Assembly (NCBI GenBank): GCA_009741485.1 | Contig: CM019216.1 | Location: forward strand, 41,264,872-41,328,871 | DNA from: Malurus cyaneus samueli | Lineage: Eukaryota; Chordata; Aves; Passeriformes; Maluridae | Length of the DNA stretch: 64,000 nt | Reading direction: 5' to 3' | Shown here: one piece after another, positions 1 through 12,560 of the stretch | How positions within the stretch are numbered: position 1 is the first letter of the stretch | How the letters are laid out: every line of letters begins with the position of its first letter | Program-made: the position numbers and the translations under genes | Notes under the pieces: model-generated | The model's database searches: none | What the model was told of the DNA's origin: nothing | Seen by the model: the letters and a program-made list of their open reading frames with translations, nothing else

Positions 1-146
1 AAGCCCTCGCTCGTGGAGAAGGCACAAGGCAAAGCTCTCCGCGTTAAAAGCACTTCTGCCAACTGTTCGGGGGGGAGGTATCCTCAGCGTGCTTTATCTG
101 TACCCAGTGCCTCCCCATAGCCTCTGTGACACTGCGCCCCTCAATT
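1..146. other. Left edge, unassigned GC-rich sequence
   Basis: This stretch is richer in G and C than the DNA to its right and includes a run of seven or more G near position 70. I recognise no gene or repeat in it. It may be the 5' continuation of the CR1 that is clear from about 147, too diverged to be called by eye. Confidence 0.3.
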
Positions 147-515
147 CGGGAAGGGCATTGACGGCTCGGAGCGTGTCTGGAGAAGGGCAGTGAAGCTGCT
201 GAAGGGTCTGGAGCACAGGTCCTGTGAGGGGCCGCTGAGGGAGCTGGGCTCCTTTAGCCTGGAGAAAAGGAGGCTCTAGGGAGACCTGACTGCTCTCTGC
301 AGCTCCCTGAAAGGAGCGTGTAGCAAAGTGGGGTCGGTCTCTTCCACCAGGGAACCAGCAGCAGGACAAGAGGACATAGCCTCAAGCTGTGCCAGGGGAG
401 GTTCAGATTGGACAACACGAGGAATTTCTAAACAGAAAGGGCCATTAGACATTGGGATGGACTGCCCAGGGACGTGGTGGAATCATTGTACCTGGAATTG
501 TGGTCCAAACTTAAC
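147..515 (+). repeat. CR1 LINE fragment, sense, 3'-truncated
   Basis: The sequence follows the 3' part of a CR1 LINE in sense orientation. Visible landmarks are 'ctgaagggtctggagcac', then 'gggagctgggctcctttagc' and 'ctggagaaaaggaggctc', then the late segment with 'gcccagggacgtggtgga'. The match fades near 515, before the usual 3' terminal sequence, so the copy is truncated or its tail is lost. It has lost its reading frame and cannot code. Family-level assignment (CR1) is firm; the subfamily is not determined. Confidence 0.85.
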
Positions 516-3500
516 CAAGATGTGACCAAAATGCACGATCTTCCTTTACACAAAGGTATGTCAGCCATGATAGGAGCACCCAGTTGCAAGATTTTCTCTT
601 TTTGCAGATGTGTGTGTGCTGTGACTGTAGATTTTTTTGGCCTATAATAACTACAGGCATTTAGGTTGACCAAAAATGTGTGTTCAGCTATGTGGCTGCA
701 GAAGATATATGGTGTGGTGACATGTGGAAGTGGTTCTCTGAAAGAAATTCTGTGGTATGGTAAGATGAACGCAGAGGAGGTCACTGGGCTGAACATTGTG
801 CCAAAGATTTGTTATGTGGAAGTTGGGACCAAAAGCCAGGAGGAAGGAGGCTGTCACTGGAAGAATGCTTGTAGCCACCATACTCCAGATTTTCTCTAAA
901 TTACCAGCAAGGCTCAAGAATAATGTTTTTAGTTGTTTTGACCGAAATTTTTCCCCATGGTTCGCAGCACTGTTACTTAAGGATGAATTGAGGAAGTGTT
1001 ACCTTTTTCTAAATTATCAAATCAACATTAGCAAAAGATGAAAAGCTGGGCAGAGGTGTTCATTGCGGCCCTGCTCCTGACTCATCCAACTTGCTCAAGT
1101 GCTTCGAAAGAATGATCAGATTTGACTTAAGAAGAATTTTTTCTCTAATGTGGGATGTTGCATTTACGGTAAAAAAAAAAAAGGGAGGGAGAGGCATTCA
1201 CCTCACTCGGCAAGATGGAATGTGGTCTAGTTTGTAAAAGGAACTTGGGTATTTTGGGGACAAGAACTGCTGGAATAAACTGAGCCCTTGCTCTGGAGCA
1301 GTATAAGCCTTAAATCTGTTGTTAGCGGATTGAATAGGGAGAGGTTAATATATGTAAGTGGAAGATGAATGGCTCTTTCTGGACTTCACAGCTATGGCAT
1401 AAACTTACAGAGGCAGAAAGGAATGTGAAGAGCTCATTTCATCCATCCTATGATTTTATTACCAAAAAGCAGGAACCAATCTCCCAATCTCTTTCCCGGT
1501 AAATGCCCAAATTATGCAAATATCTTTAGGGATGAAATTTGATAACTTCCCTAGGCATCTATTTGAGTGCTGTTTTCCTTAGCTTAGGACAGTCTAGTTC
1601 TCTTTTTATGACCCTGAAAGACTGAAATCCCTGGCTCTTCCTCACTTAATCCTACACATTTGCTTAGGAAAGGTCCAGAGAAACACGGCCAGTAGTTATG
1701 TCAACATTTCCTCATGGTTTTATTTTTTTTTTCCTCCTAAACAACCTAAACAACTGTGGAATAAACAAAATTAATGGCAGGTGAAATTTGCAGCCCCTGG
1801 GAAAGGAGAACACACTGCAGGGGAAGATAGATGGGTGGTGCTGAAGTGGGGACATCAGCTCTGAAGAGAAAGATAGGGACAGCTGGGTGCAGCTCCATGA
1901 AAAAGGAAGAAAAAAACAACCCCCAAATTTTAGGATGCTTAAGGAAAGGGATGCTGAATGATACGCAATAAAATACTACTGTAAATTATACTCACTGGAA
2001 ATTATGGTGTGTTGCAGCACCTCAGCTTCAGAGTTTTACAGAGTGTACAAAGATTGCTGCTAAAGCTGGGTTAACAGAGACACGGAGAAACTAAGAGGCA
2101 TGTGAGTAACTGAAGCTCAGGCAAGGCAGAACTCATCTGGAAATCCCTTCCCAGTCTTGACACTGCTTCTTCCTGGCCAATCTTTAGAAATCATTCCTGC
2201 ACCGGATTAGCGATACATAATACTGTCATTTTTGCCGTTAAGAATACATTTTGCAGAAGGGTCTGTAACACTGTAGGATTCAGCTGAATTCAGGCTACAA
2301 GATGGGGTCACTGCACTCCTGTGCTTTAAAATATTACTGATAAAAGTCTTATTTTAAATGTTCTGGTCAGGGCTAGTGAAGCTTTTCAATTTTTAAATGT
2401 GTTTTGTGTGGAAAATCCCTCTGTTAAATAATTAGCAAGCGCTCTGAGCATTACTGCATATTTTATATTTCATCTGCCTGGAAGAAATGGACAGTTCTGT
2501 TGCTATAGATAAACCACAATTTATTTTGTAATACTCTGACTTCTGGAAGAGAGAGACTTCTTAGTTTATTTCTTTTACATATGATTACTCAAGGGATAGG
2601 GCTGGATAGAAGATGGGTTTAGCTGTACCTTTTTTTTTTCTATTCCCAGTCCCAGCTGACATTTGAGTGTACAAAAAAAAAGTCTGCACAAGCTGAAAAT
2701 GTGAAAAACAGAGACTGAGTGGTTCAACAGTACAAAGAATTGCAGGTCTGGATCTTATTTTCTTGGTAGGAACTGGCTATGATGGCTTGTTTATTTTACC
2801 TTTTATGTATCCCTATTCCACATTTTAGTGTAAATTTTCCTCAGGCAGGAAAAAAAAATTGCTGTTGCATGAATTAGTCTTAGGTACAGATGGACACTAA
2901 TTGTGTTTAAAATGAAAAATTTGGCATAAAAAGCTGTTCAGATTTAACCTTTTCCTCTCAGAAGTGGAGTTACAAATTATTCTTTTCATGAAATGATGGA
3001 TAAGATCACCTTTTAAGTAATTTTGATGATCAGATCTGTGTTCCTGAGGCTTTTTGGAGGGGAGGTTGTGTCAGAAGTGTGGCCCTGGATCAGCTGTGGG
3101 CATTTCTCTGTGTCTCACATCTGTTAGGCTACACCAGCAGGCCTTGGTGTGACAGACTGGTAACTGTCACATCTGCTTTCCTAGAAAGTTGTTTTGTCCT
3201 GTCTTCAAGACAAACTTTGAATTCTGAGATCGTTTTACATCCCTAGCACTACAATTGGCAGCACTGTTCCTGAAGGAAAAAATGCTTCAGTCCTCATATG
3301 TGTTGGATCTAATAGTCCTCCTGGCAGTCAGCAGGAGCCCTTAGTCTGCCACAAGATACAGATGTGGGTTCCTCAGCCTGAAGAAATCACTCGAGATTAC
3401 AGAATGCAGACAAATGTTGATTAACCAAATATGCCTACAGCACGTGAAAGCTCTCCAAGAGTCTAAGCTAACTTCTCTAGGAGTATGAGATGCTGCCCTG

Positions 3501-6500
3501 GTGCAGCACCACTGGCTCAAGCCTCTAAGCTGTCCTCTGCCTAATTTCACAGCCACTGCTTAAGTGGCTGCTCCAGTTTGTTTTGTACGCCATGTTATAC
3601 ACCAAGCAGTCACCTGTACCTGCTGTCTCTGCATGCACTGGGGCTCAGTCATGTATTTTTCCCACATCAGTTTCTTCCACAGTGTTGCCTGGTTAGCACT
3701 TGCAACAAACATCCTGTGAAGCCTCTAGTAAAGTCTCTTCCAGCTTACTGGAACACACAGGATGCTGATGACTGTCAGTGAATAGAAAGAGGATGGTTGC
3801 AGTGGTAGTCAGTGGTCTGTTAAGGACCAGATCCCTTGTCAGGCCAACACGGATTGCAGGGAAGAATCAAGGGCTTGAATAAAAGTAATTCTTTGTTCTG
3901 GCAATCAGTCTGGGGAAATGCATGTTTCCTTGCAGCCCTGCTGCAGCTCACGAAATTTCTTCCATCTCCAAAACACTGCAGAGATTGATGCCAATGAAAA
4001 TAACAGGCAGAAACATTTTTAACATTTATGCCACTCATTTGCAATTCAAGTATGGTGAACTCTTGTGTGCTGAAAAGCAGGGAGCAGAATAGAACAGACC
4101 AATCTGTTTATAAAGTCTGCAGGGGTTATTTATCATCACGGAGATTTAGGGGATTGTTTTAATGTTACTGATCAACATTTCTAAAATGGTGTTTAACTGT
4201 AGCATTCCTGTTGTGATAAAGCTGAATGACTACTATCTTGACTACTTTGTTAGTAGGCTGGCTCCACATATCAACAGGCATGGGACACCAAAAAAAGGCT
4301 GTAAGAATGTGTTTGAAATAGCATAAGGAGGAATTTTATGTAGTATTTCCAAGGTACAATATTCCTGAAGTAGTGTAAGATTGTGTGAATATTCCTTCAC
4401 AAAACTTATCTGTATAACCAAGTCTGTATTTAAAGTATTCGTTTGTTTGAGCAACTACTCTTAGCTTTGGGATGAAGTATAATGTGATGTGATATCATGT
4501 CAGTAGGCAGTATTAATCTCAGTATAATTTTCCATAAAGGGTAGGGAACTTGAGGAACCTGTAATGAAGGGGGATGTTTGTCAGCTGAGTTGCTCACTGT
4601 GTGGATTATTTTTGTTTTTAAAAGTTAGCTGTCACATTTCACTGTTGTCTTTCTTCCCCTCACAGTCCTGAAAAACAGATTATTCAATAGCTAGCATGAA
4701 ATTTAAGTCCAGAGATGACTCTTACACTAAATACCAGCGTGACATTTAATATAAATTCTTGCCTAAAAATATCAGCGATAAATCTTAGATCCTATAGGTA
4801 TGCATATGCATGTATTGGTACTAGAGGATGATCTAGTTGGGTGTTGAGCACAGTGTTCCAAAAAAGCAAAGCCATGTAAACCACTCATCACCTCTTCATC
4901 ATCTGAGCATATGCAGACACCTACCATTTTTGTGACACTGTTTTAATCCTATGTGGAATGGCTTCATGAAGGCAGCTGCATTTTTAGCATACATGGAAGC
5001 TTACTGAGCTCAGCACAGAGCTATTTCCAGTCAAGAATGCAAAACAGCAGAGATGGTTATTGTCCACCTCTTTGCTAATGGCCATCTATTTCCTTGCTGA
5101 GGAAATCAGACGGCACCCTGGACAACAATTCCCACTTAGTGGATGACAGATCTCACCTTAGCGGCATGAGTGGAATCGTGACACATCCTCTTCCATGATT
5201 TTCAGAGTTGATTTATACTCTCTACCATGCTTGCACGGGACTGTTCTCCTCTTTGTAACCACTTAAAATGCTATTCTCTCCTGTTTTCTCTGGAATTTGT
5301 GGTTTGTAGTAAGGAAAGGGATAATTTTAACTCAAGAACTGAAATTGTGTCTGACTCCTGAGTGCATAGAGAAGAATATCTCAAGTGCTATTTCCATAGG
5401 TCTTTAATTTCTAAGATAAAAAATACACATCTATTCTCTGGTACCAACTGCACTTGCATCCTTTGAATAATTATTCTGTTTTGCGTTGTAAGTCACATGG
5501 TGCTTTTCAATTCATACAATTCAGCATGCAAGAGAAGTGCATCTTAAATTTAAAGACCAATATGAAATCATCAACCATTCACGAGGCAACACAGGCAAGA
5601 AAGAGCATTTACAGCTCCTTGTCCTGAGCAATACAGAACACTGAGAAGCTACTGGGTTAACTTGTCTTAACACAGAGCAGAAGCCCCTGGAGTGAATCCA
5701 GCATTACTTATCTAGGAGCTGTGTCCGTGTGTTTGATTGGTGTCTTGTTTTGGTTTTGTTTTTCCAAGGGAATCATAACTCATTTGCACAAACAATCCCT
5801 CGTCCATAATGAATACACATACCAGGATTTATAACAGATAAATTAAACAAGATGTGCTCATGAGACAGCAAAGCACGCAGTAGTAGAAAGGATAAGGAGT
5901 ACCCTTTTCATTCTGTCTGATAAGAATGATCACTCAGAGCAGGATGTAATTTTAATTTCTAAGTTATCCAAATACCCACATGAAAAAGGAAAAACAAAGA
6001 GAAAACAGGTCATTATGGGCACATCGGTATCACAAGTGCTTTGGTATCATGCTTTTGCGTGTTACATTCAATATCTGATCATACAGCATACAGCACCAAA
6101 ACACACAGTATTTATAAAGATGTCATTAAACAATGTGACAGTTTAGGCTGCAGGAGACAGAAAGAAAAAAACTGGTTCCACTTAATCATTTGCCTGAATC
6201 TTCCATGACTTTTTTCAGGGCAGAAAAAACAAGTGGCAAGTGAGCTGCTGCTCAAAATAAGGGCTGCATCTCTATATGGCATTCTTAAAAAATGAGAGCC
6301 AAGAAGTTGTGATCTGCTACAGAGAGCTGAGGGTGTGTGTTACTCTTCAAATTAACTTAGGTAAATTTAATTTATCAGTAAATCAGCTATGATAAGATGT
6401 TGGAGAGCGATAACCAGGTTATAGGTATGGGTGGGAATAACAAGCACAGCAAAACAAGCTGGTTGGGTATGTGGAGAAGCATATTGCTGGAAAATCCTGT

Positions 6501-9500
6501 GAGATGCTTCATACTAGCTGAAGTATTGAATATAAACGTATGTCACATGCTGTTGATCAGTCATAATTCAAATGCTGAAGAGACTGAGCTGCGGCAGTCT
6601 CTGGCTTTGTGTGACTGCCAAAAAAACCCAGTGTGGAATGCTTGGTAGCATCTTAACATCTACTTTCTGCTTGATATAACTACATGATGCTGTTTCATGG
6701 CCATTTTGAGGTTATTTGAAGGGCTCTTCAGAAGGGAGGATGAATGGCAGTCAGCATTGGGATGGACCCAAAAACTGCTGAAAGATGCAAGAGGATTCAC
6801 AGGGGAGAAGTGCAGAGGGCAATGGAGGGTGAGCAAGTATGGAGTGCAAAGAATGAACAGGGGTGTACCGTTATGGTATAGTTTAAGACCCTACTTCGGG
6901 AAGCTTGGACCTGTGGGAAGCTGAAGAGTACTCTTTGCTTAGCATGGCAGCCCCGCTTGTCTAATTATTTTATCTGGTATTTCCAGAGCACAAGTAATGT
7001 GCAAGCTGCACTGCAAAGTGGAGATAAATGATACAGGTAGTTCATCTGCTGGAATCTGTAGATGCTGATGCCCGAGATTCCTCATAATCTGGTATGTGCC
7101 TGGCAGGAGAGGAGGAAACAGTAAAGAAGAGACACGGTGCTCTTGGTTCTAGGGTTCAAACAGCTACAGCTGTCAAACGATAGTGCTTCTTGTTTTGGAG
7201 TTAGCTTGGGTTAAAACTCTTCAGGCCTACTTGCCTGGGGCAAGCCTCCAGGCTGCAATGCTGTTAGGAATTTGCTGTTTAAATCTCCTTGGCAGTAGTT
7301 GCCATTCTTGAGCTTTTGTGGCAGTGGAGCAGGTTCCTGGGAATGGTAAGAGAAATCTCAGAAGGTATTTGTGAGACCTCTGGGAGATGCCTTGAGGGAT
7401 GGGAAGGAAATCTGGGAGAAGCCAGCAGGATGTCATGGGTCTGTGGTGGACCTGCAATGAGGGGGAGGCCGTACTCAGTTTCTTTCCCTTCTCTCAATCT
7501 GTTCTCATCTTTTCCTCCCCAGGGGCGGCTCCTCATGTTCTTGGGAGATTCCAGCTTTTTTTCCGAAGCCCACAGCTGTCTTCTTCCCACCTTATAGCTG
7601 TCTTCCTTTGTCAAGTCAACTGTACCTAGAAAAAACCCTCCTCGTGGCTGTGCTGTAGCCTCTAATTACTCTCTGATGAAAAGAAGAGGATGCTCCTGTT
7701 ACAGAGGAAAGAGGAGGCAGAGGTGAGTGAGGATTATTTAGGCCGGAACAGCGGGTTCAAAGTCCTTAACAGTCCTTCAGCTGCCCCTACTGGGCTGACT
7801 ACACTCTAGAAGTAGTCCTGCTGATATCAGTACAGTCTTCATTATGTTATTATGTAGTTGTGAGGGATTAAATTTTGTTAGGTGTAGCATGATCAGGCAA
7901 GTCTTATTAAGAAACATTATTAGCAGAAATAGCAGAACTAACCTAAAAGAGTACTTGCCCAGTGTCTCCATGTACCCATCAACAAGCAACACTTTAGAAA
8001 TGAACCACCAGCCAGTAAAAATCAGCCACACTCCTTCCCACATACCCAATTATTGCACTATAATTAATATGCAATTTAGCCCATCCTGACCTAAACCACA
8101 GGATGCCGAAATCTCTTGAGTCGGTTCAAGACTGTCTTGTAGGTTTCTAAGCCAGGCTCAATTAATGATAGTTATTTCCTGCACACTGTGTGCAAGTTCC
8201 TGTCCCAGTTCCTGCCCTTTGCCTTTAAAATCTGTGCAGTGGTGGTCAGGTAGCAGTGGCTATTGGATACATCAGGCTCATGGCTCAGTGGAAAGAGATC
8301 TGACGGACACATTAGCCTCTTTTGTCTCTACACCTTTGTGTGTAAGTAGAGGTTACATTTATGCTGCTTTGCATCTAGGTTAAATGTGCAGCATTCACTT
8401 GCTAACCAAATGTGCATGGATGGAATGAAACATTTTCCTCTCCAGATCTGTTTTCTATCCAAACTGAAATCTTGGCTAGTTGACCTGTCCACCTCATGGA
8501 TTATATCCTCTGTCTCCTAGCATAAATAAACCACAGCTGTGTTTTTTGATAGTTACCCTGACCTAAATGACTAATCCTCTCTTCATTCATATATTGCCTT
8601 TGGTCTTCTTATGGTCCTCATAACCATGCATGATTTTTCCACTAAGTTGTCCCTAAAATAGTTCCATCTTCTTGAACAACAGGAAGTTACCTGGACTTAT
8701 CTCATAGTTTTTATTTTAATGGAAGATGAGATTCAATGGTTGGAGAAGCTCTTCCTTCTCTCTCCTGATTGTCAAGGAAGCTGGTTCCTATACTAGCTAT
8801 GCTTCCATAGTGCATTGTCTATCTGAGTTTCAACTCATGCTTCACAATGCTTTCTTCCTCACTAGTCTTGAAGTCTGAAGATCCTTTCTAAACATTATAA
8901 CGTAGGAAATTTTAAATGTTATTCTTCCAGTCACTCTCCAAAGCTATTTGTCATGATGGGCCTATCATGGCCAGAGTTTAGTTGCAGACATTCCAGGATT
9001 TACACTCATCATAGCAGGCACAACTTCATAAATACCATCTCTTTCTACCTTTGCATTAAATTGCAAAATCTTTGTGACAAAGAACTTTGTCATATTGCAC
9101 TGTATTTAGAGAGACATCTATTACATTCATGACTCAAAATCCTAGGTGTTACAGAAACACAGAATTATTTTTTTTTAGTCATGTATTGATTCAAAAATAC
9201 CATATATTTTAAGGGAGTATTTCTGGATATTTTAGTGGAATATTCCTGAAAATACAAAATGTCAATGATTCAGGATTCTATCCATAAAATGGTTTCTCCA
9301 TCACACAAATTGCAATGGAATTATTATTCTTACCTTGTTTCTAAAGCCAATATTAAACACTTTCAGTGTTTATCTGGACCCTCACCACAAGACCATAAAC
9401 TGGATCAACCTTCGCTGTGGGCATGTGGTGATATTAGGACAGAGCAGTTTCAAAACCTCAGCAACTGTGTATTCTTTTAGATACTTAAAGTAATAGATTT

Positions 9501-11485
9501 TCTAAGCTGTATAATCTCACCAGATTCTTAAAGGACACCATCTGTCTGTACCATCATAAAAGTCCAAGTATGCCCTCCCCCTCCCCAAAAATGCAAGATG
9601 TTTTTTAATCATAACTGTTGAATGTATTTTCACAATTTAAGAAATTTAACAATGTTTTTGAAGATGTAAGAGCATCAACAAAACTGAAAAGCAGATTGTC
9701 GAACTTTCCTCCCTAGATCTGATGGGAATGTGGAATTTGAGCAAGGTTTGTCCTTTGTTCCCCCAACTCAGGAACACCATTCTTCCTGTACTAGGGACAA
9801 AAATCATAATACAGATCTCTCGATGTACTATGGGCATAACAGGACAGGATAAAAAAAATTAAATATTTACAACTGACCAAGTCCTACTCTGTTTCCCAAA
9901 TTAAAAACATTACTAGCAGTAGATCTGAAGAACTTTCTCATAATTCTTCTTTCTACTGAGTTATGGCTTTCCAGCCCAAAGGACACAGCCCAAGTGTGGG
10001 TAGCTGTGTTCCATCAGGGCCTGGTTTATGCTGACATTTCTAATAGAGGAGAAAAGAGCTTAGTGTGTAGAGGAATCTGAGGCTCCATTAAAACCTTATT
10101 CTGTGTTACTGCACATTTAAGGTCATCTATAATTTTCCATCATCTGCCTGAGGTATGCTACAGCCCATCTGTGTACAGGCTTGTTTTGCCAAGGAAGACC
10201 CCTTTTATTTTTGTGTGCCCCCATTATTGTCCATCAAGGACTAGTTAGTATACTCAAAAGCGTTCCCTCTCTTCAAGCATCTCTCACACTTCTATGTACA
10301 TTTTTAAAAAATAGAAATGTTTGCATACTTGACTTTAAAGGATATATATGTATAGATATATATATACACTTAGAAGAAGAGGAATTGCAAGATGAAGTGA
10401 TATTTACAGATAGTCCTAATGGAGAGCTCCTACCTAGGCAGCAGAAGAGTAGTGTTTCTTCTTATAACTGAAATCACAGAAACATTTACAAATGGAATGA
10501 GGGTTCTGTTTGAATGCCTGTTCTCTATCCATACAACCCTGACAGTTCTGCTTAGGTAAATTTCAGTTCTCATTCTGGATTTCAGAAGGGTACAGAGAAA
10601 AAAAATCCCAGTCAAAATGTCTCATCTGATCCTGCTTGAACTGGTAGCTGAATGGGCAGTTCCCACTTTTCTCATCTCCTGGATAGGTGTATTTTTTGTA
10701 GTCATGACGGCAAAGAAGCCATTCTCTGTATGTTGTATTGCTGGTCAGAGAGACTCCCTAAACTCTCGGACACCATCATTCCATCTCCTTTCTCAACAGT
10801 ACCATAAAATTATATGCTGGCATGGGTTTCTGTGGAAATCCCTCATGCACATAAATGAGTAGAATGATAACGACAGCAAAGTGCCTCAAGCTGAAGTATC
10901 AGGATGCAGTTTCACAATTAGCCTACACTGCTCTCAGTCCGTTTTGCTGTATCCTTCCCCTGTGCCCCACACCTGCCAGCAGCAAAAGTGGTCCTACAAT
11001 TACATACAGACTGATCAGCCACGCTATTTGGCAAAGCCAGCTGATTTTGGAGAGGGGATTGTGTCTGTTTTCTGCTTAGGCAGGTCCCTTCCCCCCTACA
11101 CAGCCCTGTGAGAGCCATCATCAACACGCAGCGAGGGGACAGGGACAGGACATAAGGGCATGTGCCATGTGGGGCAGGACAAAATGTTGTCTGTATCTTC
11201 AGCAGCAATGCAGATGACTTAGATTGGTAAAATCTCCCACTAGAAAAGTTATTAGAACAGATTGATAAAAATTAATTGCAGAAATTGCCTGGACTTGACA
11301 GTAGCTATTCTTCAGTTCTAGCATGGTTAAAATATGAAATTGCTCTATTGCTTTTTGTGGTGTACCACTTGAACTGGTGGAGGAATTGGGATATTTTTGG
11401 TAAGCATAAGTCAGTACATCTGATTTCTGTACCAAGAAAATAAACTAAAACTGTAACCAAAACTAGAACTAATGTATACAGCAGG
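516..11485. other. Intergenic DNA without a recognised gene
   Basis: About 11 kb of AT-rich sequence. The open frames here are short (about 60-110 codons), overlap on both strands and lack a convincing exon context or recognisable protein family. A 12-base A run lies at 1,171-1,182 and an AT-rich microsatellite at 10,341-10,368. There is no CpG island. In mammals the gene on this side of ARMC2 is FOXO3, but no FOXO3 exon was seen here. Confidence 0.6.
10341..10368. repeat. (TA)n-like microsatellite
   Basis: An imperfect alternating T/A stretch broken by single G bases. It is low-complexity sequence with no other function inferred. Confidence 0.7.
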
Positions 11486-12560
11486 TAGATAGGATATGGA
11501 GAATCAGCATGGCTTTATCAGAGGGAAGTTGTATTTCAAAAATCTATTAAGAGTTCTTTATGATCAGTGTAGGAAAGTAAACAAGGATTTGAGAGGGGTC
11601 CAGTTAAGGCTTTCACAATACTTTTGGCCAGGTCCCACACTAAAGGCTCATTAAAAAATAAGTTTCTGATGAAGCAAGAAAAAAAAATCTGTTGGGTAGT
11701 AGCTGTTTAAAAGCTGTCCAGCAATGGATAAAAATACAGGTGTTTTCACAAGAAAGTTTTGTTACAATTTCACCCTTATTTGTCCTTTATTACTAAGTGA
11801 CAAGGTGAAGAATATAGTGATGAGGTTTACTGAAGATAATAAGTTCTTTAGGATACTAAAATCAAAAGCCAGCTATAAAATGTTGCAGGAGGACACCATG
11901 AATTGCTGAATGAGAAAAGAGCTAACAAAATTTGGTAAACTTAAGCAAATCTTGACTTTTCAGTACTGACTGGTGGTTTCTAAATGTCACTAACATTCAA
12001 GAAAGAGGCCATGGAATCATTTTGACCAGTTTGGTTAAAATTGTCACAGTTCAAAGGTAAACCACAAGGAAAACATTATTATAGCACTCTAATTTTCTCT
12101 GTCTCATATTTTTCTAGGTTACAAGGAAGATCAAGAGAAATGATCAAAGGTGTGGAACTTTTCCATCTGAGGAGAGAGTAAATGAAAAGTAAACAGACCA
12201 AGATGTTTCTATTTGGAGAAAGGGTAATTGAGGGGATACTATGAAGGAAATCTATGAAATGGTGACTGGTATTAGGGCAGATAGTGAACAATCACATACA
12301 ACTTCTTACAATAAGAGAACTGAATGGGGGTCTATAAAATTCTCATTTGGCAGGTTGAAAACACAAGGAAGTAATTTTTTCCCATAATGTAGAATACACA
12401 TACTGTTATGGTAATAAAAATGGGAGTGGGTTAAAAAAGGAATCAGAGCCATCTTAGAGACAAGCCAATTGAAGATTGTTATGCAGTGGTCTAGAAAGAA
12501 ATCTCCAGCTTGGAATTATTGGGAGCTCCAGGATATGCCTTGGAAAGAACAGATTTATAT
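11486..12560 (+). repeat. Old CR1-clade LINE, sense, about 1 kb
   Basis: The stretch follows, with many small losses, the reverse transcriptase C-terminal part and 3' region of an old CR1 type also found in turtles and crocodilians. Landmarks in order are 'agcatggctttatcagaggg' near 11,505, 'ggccaggtcccacac' near 11,630, a decayed active-site region reading RFTEDNKFF (family pattern KFADDTKLF) near 11,825, 'aagaaagaggccatggaatc' near 12,000, 'ggggtctataaaattctcat' near 12,330, and a 3' part to about 12,560. Several frameshifts and stops make it inactive. Its degree of decay suggests an insertion older than the other CR1 copies here. Confidence 0.75.

Noticed and set aside
2060..2165. MIR-like SINE core ('ggagaaactaagaggcatgt' and following bases)
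   Set aside because: Similarity to the SINE core is limited to about 20-30 bases and could be chance; no tRNA-like head was seen.
7227..7629. Cluster of overlapping open frames of about 75-110 codons
   Set aside because: They overlap on both strands in slightly GC-richer DNA, with no conserved motif and no clear exon borders.
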